DNA of 20,195 bases from Allomeiothermus sp035760705 (lineage in GTDB: Bacteria; Deinococcota; Deinococci; Deinococcales; Thermaceae): positions 1-20,195 of the forward strand of contig DASTSL010000144.1 in the NCBI GenBank assembly GCA_035760705.1, in the 5' to 3' direction. The stretch's first letter is position 1. Each line of letters starts with the position of its first letter. The position numbers and the translations under genes are program-made. Of this stretch, positions 16,368-20,195 are shown piece after piece. Below the pieces are notes generated by a model. It had not been told where the DNA came from, did not search any database, and saw only the letters and a program-made list of their open reading frames with translations.

Positions 16368-16692
16368 AGCCGTATCCTCCGCGTTTCCTAGAGGATGCGG
16401 CCAGGGTCTTAGCTGGGGTTGAACCCGATCTGATGGCTGGCTGAGTTAAGGTCTAGGTGCGCCCCCGGTAGGAGGGTGGCGGTGCGGCCTCGTCAGCCAC
16501 CCCTCCCCCGCCCGCTACGGTTTTACCGTGGGGATACTTACTTGTACTCCCCGTCATCGGCATTCAACACTCGAGCCCCAACCCCGGTCTCACCCAAAAT
16601 GGTGGGGGCGCCAGGCCTAGGCCTGCGTCCCTACTCATTGAATTTCCCGTGCAACCCTCACCCGGCGAAGCGCTATGGGAGAGAACCCACGA
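16368..16692. other. 325-bp stretch without an intact gene
   Basis: It contains GGGTT-G-AACCC (16416-16426), a strong stem at 16471-16506 (GGAGGG-TGGC against GCCACCCCTCC, one bulge), a coding-looking minus-strand remnant (16453-16633) and a 14-bp palindrome, CAGGCCTAGGCCTG (16612-16625). The stem could terminate the acyl-CoA carboxylase gene, whose stop is about 190 bp away, but has no good T run. No RNA family is recognised. Confidence 0.4.
16453..16633 (-). pseudogene. Possible decayed coding remnant, family unknown
   Basis: On the minus strand the frame reads GAPTILGETGVGARVLNADD and then GEYK, where a tandem AAGT-AAGT introduces a stop (TAA at 16538-16540). Ignoring one AAGT copy, it continues in good frame as YPHGKTVAGGGGVADEAA, PPPSYRGRT and a TAG at 16453-16455. 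An upstream stop (TAG 16631-16633) leaves no start codon. The run is coding-like, but I cannot name a family and it may be a repetitive element. Confidence 0.3.
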
Positions 16693-18258
16693 TCACAGCG
16701 GGATATTCCCGTGCTTCTTCCAGGGGCGCTCCTCCTCTTTGGTCCAGAGCATCTCGAGGTGCCGGATCAAAATCTCCCGGGTACGGGCCGGGTCGATCAC
16801 GTCGTCAATGTAGCCCTTGGCCGCCGCTACGTAGGGGTTATCGAAGGCCTTTTTGTACTCGGCGATCTTGGCCTGACGGGTAGCGGCTGGATCTGGGGAA
16901 GACTGGATCTCCTTGCGATAGATGATGTTGGCCGCGCCTTCTGCTCCCATCACCGCGACCGCACCGGTCGGCCAAGCCATCACCACGTCAGCCCCCATGT
17001 CCTTGGAGTTCATGGCCAGATAGGCCCCTCCGTATGACTTGCGGGTGATCAGGGTGATCTTGGGGACGGTGGCCTCGGCGTAGGCGTAGAGCATCTTGGC
17101 CCCGTGGCGGATGATGCCCTGGTGCTCCTGCGAGACCCCCGGCAGGAAACCCGTCACGTCCACCAGGGTCAGGATCGGAATGTTGAAACTGTCGCAGGTG
17201 CGGATGAAGCGGGCCGCCTTGTCCGAGGCGTTGATGTCCAAGGCCCCGGCCATAAAGCGCGGGTTGTTGGCGACGATCCCCACCGACATCCCACCCAGCC
17301 GGGCGAAGCCCACGATGATGTTCTTGGCGAAGTTGGTGTGAAGCTCGAGGAACTCCCCCTTGTCCACCAGGGTCTCAATGATCTGGTGCATGTTGTAGGG
17401 ACGCTTGGGGTCGGGGTGGACGATATCCAAGACCTCCGGGGTCTTGCGGTCCAGGGGGTCGCCGGTGGCAAAGATCGGCGGTTTTTCTTTGGCGTTTTGC
17501 GGGAGGTAGGAGAGGAGTTGCTTGATGGTGTCGAGCACCGCGTGGTCGCCGTCACACTCGAGGTGGGCCACACCGCTCCTGGCGGTGTGTACCTCCGAGC
17601 CGCCCAACTGCTCGAAGGTCACCTCTTCGCGGGTCACCGCCTTGATGACCTCCGGCCCGGTGATGAACATGTAAGAGTTCCCCTTGCTCATCAGCACGAA
17701 GTCGGTGATGGCCGGGCTGTACACCGCACCGCCCGCGCAGGGGCCTAAGATCGCCGAGATCTGCGGCACCACGCCGGAATAGATCGAGTTGCGGTAAAAC
17801 ACCTCGCCATAGCCGGAAAGGCTGTCCACACCTTCTTGAATGCGCGCCCCCGCCGAGTCGTTGAGCCCGATCAGGGGAGCCCCCACCTTGACGGCCATGT
17901 CCATCGCGTGGGAGATCTTCTGACCGTGGGTCTTGCCCAAGGAACCCCCCAAGACGGTGAAGTCCTGGCTGAAGACGAACACCGTGCGACCCCCTATCTT
18001 CCCATACCCGGTGATCACCCCGTCCGCTGGGGCCTGCACCCCATTCATCAGCTCGGATTCGGGGTGCTCGGCGAACGGCTGGAGTTCTACAAAGGTCCCC
18101 TCGTCGAGCAAATAGTGAATCCGCTCGCGGGCGGTCATCTTCCCCGCTTCGTGCTGTTTCTTGATCCGCTCGGGCCCACCCCCCGACTCCACGTATCGGC
18201 GGCGCTCTTCCATCTCGGCTAGGAGTTCTTCCATCCAAGCTCTGGTATTGTCTGCCAT
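16693..18258 (-). CDS. Acyl-CoA (propionyl/methylmalonyl-type) carboxylase carboxyltransferase subunit
   Basis: Transfers CO2 from biotin to an acyl-CoA such as propionyl-CoA. 521 residues with two crotonase-like halves. N-half: MTARERIHYLLDEGTFVEL, FSQDFTVLGGSLGKTHGQKI, LIGLNDSAGARIQEGVDSLSG and GPCAGGAVYSPAITDF (oxyanion site). C-half: VDVTGFLPGVSQEHQGIIRH, SYGGAYLAMNSKDMGAD and the end RPWKKHGNIPL, typical of PccB-like subunits. The frame is open to 18336, but MADNTRAW at 18258 matches the family N-terminus, and a TATGAT box lies nine bases upstream. The biotin carboxylase subunit is not in the window. The dead insertion sequence lies only 52 bp upstream, so the native upstream control region was split. 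Confidence 0.94.
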   Translation of the reverse strand: MADNTRAWMEELLAEMEERRRYVESGGGPERIKKQHEAGKMTARERIHYLLDEGTFVELQPFAEHPESELMNGVQAPADGVITGYGKIGGRTVFVFSQDFTVLGGSLGKTHGQKISHAMDMAVKVGAPLIGLNDSAGARIQEGVDSLSGYGEVFYRNSIYSGVVPQISAILGPCAGGAVYSPAITDFVLMSKGNSYMFITGPEVIKAVTREEVTFEQLGGSEVHTARSGVAHLECDGDHAVLDTIKQLLSYLPQNAKEKPPIFATGDPLDRKTPEVLDIVHPDPKRPYNMHQIIETLVDKGEFLELHTNFAKNIIVGFARLGGMSVGIVANNPRFMAGALDINASDKAARFIRTCDSFNIPILTLVDVTGFLPGVSQEHQGIIRHGAKMLYAYAEATVPKITLITRKSYGGAYLAMNSKDMGADVVMAWPTGAVAVMGAEGAANIIYRKEIQSSPDPAATRQAKIAEYKKAFDNPYVAAAKGYIDDVIDPARTREILIRHLEMLWTKEEERPWKKHGNIPL

Positions 18259-18267
18259 AGTGAAGAG

Positions 18268-18273
18268 ATCATA
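18268..18273 (-). promoter_or_regulatory. -10 box upstream of the carboxyltransferase gene
   Basis: TATGAT (minus strand), one mismatch to TATAAT, nine bases before the ATG at 18258, giving a leader of two or three bases at most. The -35 is not convincing. The IS end is at 18311, so the core promoter survives. Confidence 0.5.
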
Positions 18274-18304
18274 CTCGAGGCCGACCCCCAAAACCGGGGA
18301 AGGA

Positions 18305-18310
18305 TGTCCT
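18305..18310 (+). repeat. Target-site duplication, left copy
   Basis: TGTCCT directly abuts the left inverted repeat of the IS and recurs exactly after the right one at 19359-19364. Confidence 0.85.
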
Positions 18311-18354
18311 CTGGACTTACGCACCCTAGGGATCACCAGATAAAATGGGCCTTC

Positions 18355-19352
18355 ATGTCACGGAGAAGGCCCGAAGATAGGATACCAACCTCGGTCCTCC
18401 GCGCGCTAGAAGCCTTAGCCCAAAGCCCCATCAACACCTCCGCCCTGGCCATGGCTGAAGCCCAAGGCTGCAACCATGACACCCTCTACCGCACCCTGGA
18501 CTACCCTCTGCCCTCTGCCCTACTTCTTTAGCCTCTCCCTGCCTCTCTGCCGTACCCTGGGGGGCCCGAAGGGTGGCTACCTCCTCATCGACGATGTCCT
18601 TATCCCCCGCTACCGCTCAGGCCAGCTCGGCCTCAAACGCCTGAGGAGCCCCAAGGACGGGGCCTACCTCTACGGCTTCAGCCTGGTGGTCCTGGCCTGG
18701 ATCGACGCCAGGGGTCGGCGTCGGGTCCCCCTGGCCTTCCTGCCCTACTTTGCCGATGGGGAGGAAAGCAAGCTAGACCTGGCCTTGTCCCTTTTGGAGT
18801 GGGCCCGGGAGGAGGGGTTTGAGCCGGAGGGGGTGCTGTTCGACGCCTGGTACGCGGCAAAGGAGGTGCTGGAGTAGCTCCATGCTCAGGGCTGGTCTTT
18901 CGTGACGAGACTCAGGGCTAACCGATTGCTGGAGGGTATCCAGTTGCGGCGGCATGGAGGGGCCTACTGGGTGAAGGTGGGCCATCTGAAGGGACTTTCT
19001 TTTGCGGTGCAGGTGGTGCGTCGAGGGAGGGGGTTTTATGCCAGTTCCGGTGTGGACTCGGAGGGAAAGAGGACGGTGGAGGTGTACCGGTTGCGGCAGG
19101 GGATTGAGGAGATCTTCCGGGGATTGCAGCAGGAGCTAGGGTGGAAGGGGCACCGACACTGGCGCCGGGCCAAAGTCTTGGGGCATCTGGCTCTGCGCCG
19201 CGCCAAGGCGCGGCGCAGTGGCCTATGGGCTCATCGAGTGTCAGCGAGAGCGGCTGAAGTCGAGTTTCTACCAATGCCGACGGAGACTGATCGCAGGTAA
19301 GCTGAGCCTGGATTTGAGCCCTCTGTTACCGGTGCAGGTGGAGGCCACGTAA
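18355..19352 (+). pseudogene. Broken IS transposase (IS4-like DDE)
   Basis: Starts at ATG 18355 (MSRRRPEDRIPTSVLRALEA, an N-terminal helical DNA-binding part). Catalytic residues in the repaired reading: first Asp in GYLLIDDVLIPR, second in VLFDAWYAAKE, Glu in YRLRQGIEEIFRGLQQELGW. Lesion 1: the 7-bp unit CCTCTGC is tandemly doubled near 18505-18518; removing one copy restores LDYPLPYFFSLSLPLC. Lesion 2: an in-frame TAG at 18875-18877 between EVLE and LHAQGW. Lesion 3: a shift around 19207-19217 inside a perfect 24-bp palindrome, after which the original frame resumes as VAYGLIECQRERLKSSFYQC and ends at TAA 19350-19352. An intact ancestor would be about 325-330 residues. Confidence 0.88.
19194..19217. 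repeat. Perfect 24-bp palindrome at a transposase frameshift
   Basis: TGCGCCGCGCC (19194-19204), AA, GGCGCGGCGCA (19207-19217): 11-bp arms and a 2-nt centre. It lies exactly at the third lesion of the transposase gene. Confidence 0.85.
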
Positions 19353-19358
19353 GTCCAG

Positions 19359-19364
19359 TGTCCT
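19359..19364 (+). repeat. Target-site duplication, right copy
   Basis: TGTCCT immediately after the right inverted repeat, identical to 18305-18310. Confidence 0.85.
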
Positions 19365-19396
19365 CTTTACGCGGCCCTCGAGGCCCTAAAGCAAAA

Positions 19397-19422
19397 CCCC
19401 TCACCCGATAATGGGTGAGGGG
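19397..19422 (-). terminator. Rho-independent terminator of the rRNA-tRNA unit
   Basis: A perfect 10-bp stem, CCCCTCACCC with GGGTGAGGGG, and a 6-nt loop lie 10 bp past the 3' end of tRNA-Gly. On the minus strand the stem is followed by TTTTGCTTT. It fits as the end of the 23S-5S-tRNA transcript. Confidence 0.88.
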
Positions 19423-19432
19423 CATCATACAT

Positions 19433-19508
19433 TGGAGCGGGAGACGGGACTCGAACCCGCGACCCCAACCTTGGCAAGGTTGTGCTCTACCAACTGAGCT
19501 ACTCCCGC
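19433..19508 (-). tRNA. tRNA-Gly (anticodon GCC)
   Basis: 76 nt including an encoded CCA end (19433-19435). The 7-bp acceptor stem is GCGGGAG/CTCCCGC. The D arm contains AGCTCAGTTGGTAGAGC. The anticodon stem CAACC/GGTTG closes the loop TTGCCAA, giving anticodon GCC. The T loop is TTCGAGT in a CGGG/CCCG stem. It lies downstream of 5S rRNA on the same strand, as in Thermus 23S-5S-tRNA-Gly units. Confidence 0.97.
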
Positions 19509-19514
19509 AAGCCT

Positions 19515-19577
19515 AGCTGTGAGCTGTCGACTAACAGCCATGGGCTAACAGCTATGGGCTAACAGCCATCGGCTGAT
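19515..19577 (+). repeat. Heptanucleotide array between 5S rRNA and tRNA-Gly
   Basis: Nine 7-bp steps run without a gap: AGCTGTG, AGCTGTC, GACTAAC, AGCCATG, GGCTAAC, AGCTATG, GGCTAAC, AGCCATC, GGCTGAT. The middle forms three copies of a 14-bp double unit (CTAACAGCCATGGG and variants, 19531-19572). The GCTGT and ACAGC parts can pair. It lies in the transcribed spacer of the rRNA unit. Confidence 0.7.
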
Positions 19578-19587
19578 TTAATAAAAA

Positions 19588-19708
19588 AACCCCTGCACCG
19601 CCCTACTCTCCCGGGCCCTTGCGGGCCGAGTACCATCGGCGCAGGCGCGTTTCACTTCCGTGTTCGGAATGGGAACGGGTGGGACCACGCCGCTAGGGGC
19701 ACAGGGGT
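19588..19708 (-). rRNA. rrf: 5S ribosomal RNA
   Basis: About 120 nt. On the minus strand it has the conserved CCATTCCGAACACGGAAGTG block and GCGCCGATGGTACT, the same as in Thermus 5S rRNA. The terminal stem is CCCCTGTG against GTGCAGGGG. The 3' end is followed by seven T residues. Ends are estimated to within a few bases. Confidence 0.96.
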
Positions 19709-19785
19709 ATCTGCTGTTAGGGTTTTCAAAAAACTTGGGGAACAGTGGGCAGTAAGGGGAGCGGGGTAGAGATGATTGCAAAAGA

Positions 19786-20195
<410 letters not shown>

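Larger units (their letters stand above)
18311..19358 (+). mobile_element. Complete insertion sequence, inactivated (about 1.05 kb, DDE transposase)
   Basis: Ends are defined by perfect 11-bp terminal inverted repeats, CTGGACTTACG (18311-18321) and CGTAAGTCCAG (19348-19358), flanked by a 6-bp direct repeat TGTCCT. Length is 1048 bp with a single transposase gene covering almost all of it, its stop falling inside the right repeat. The transposase is broken in three places, so the element can no longer move by itself. The transposase resembles IS4-like DDE enzymes found in Thermus; the exact IS family is not assigned. Confidence 0.9.

Noticed and set aside
16476..16883. Plus-strand 135-codon frame
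   Set aside because: Half of it is antisense to the carboxyltransferase gene, and it is Pro/Arg/Ser-rich without domain or ribosome site. The minus strand gives the better coding-like reading.
19515..19577. CRISPR-like array
   Set aside because: The units are 7 or 14 bp and contiguous, with no unique spacers and no cas genes in the window.

Overview
The window looks like chromosomal DNA from the Deinococcota family Thermaceae (Meiothermus/Thermus type). The evidence is high GC content, frequent CTCGAG, a 23S-5S-tRNA-Gly(GCC) unit, thermophile-type monofunctional proline dehydrogenase and P5C dehydrogenase of the same lengths as the Thermus enzymes, and a family-5 (UdgB-like) uracil-DNA glycosylase. 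The genus is inferred from these traits; no search was run.

Layout, left to right. (1) The C-terminal part of a biosynthetic arginine decarboxylase (speA), cut by the window edge. (2) A membrane diguanylate cyclase. (3) On the minus strand, metK and a GAF-GAF-HD-GYP phosphodiesterase, so genes for making and degrading c-di-GMP flank the SAM synthetase gene. (4) A ParB-like-fold protein divergent from an exported DUF4127 protein. (5) A small membrane protein divergent from an aldose 1-epimerase family protein, with a perfect 18-bp palindrome between them. (6) A proline-catabolism operon: GntR/FCD regulator, proline dehydrogenase, ACT-domain protein, P5C dehydrogenase. The regulator has a 15-bp palindrome on its own promoter. 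(7) A promoter and inverted-repeat cluster, then a decayed NYN-domain gene. (8) An HD-domain protein, an aquaporin, UdgB, and a newly noted 43-residue membrane peptide. (9) A carboxyltransferase subunit of an acyl-CoA carboxylase. (10) A complete but dead insertion sequence with exact ends and a 6-bp target duplication. (11) On the minus strand, the 3' end of 23S rRNA, 5S rRNA, tRNA-Gly and a terminator.

How the parts fit together. Much of the window is housekeeping and central metabolism: polyamine and SAM supply, proline to glutamate, acyl-CoA carboxylation, water/solute transport, uracil repair and rRNA. Several genes have a TANNNT -10 box six to nine bases before the start codon and no Shine-Dalgarno sequence, which suggests leaderless transcripts; genes inside operons have ordinary ribosome-binding sites. 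Decay is concentrated at 13.5-14.1 kb (NYN gene), 16.45-16.63 kb (unidentified remnant) and 18.3-19.4 kb (IS). Small tandem duplications and a template-switch-like palindrome are visible as lesions. I see no CRISPR array, phage or defence island. The least explained pieces are the regulatory DNA at 13344-13488, the palindrome at 8480-8497, the heptanucleotide arrays, and the ACT-domain protein inside the proline operon.
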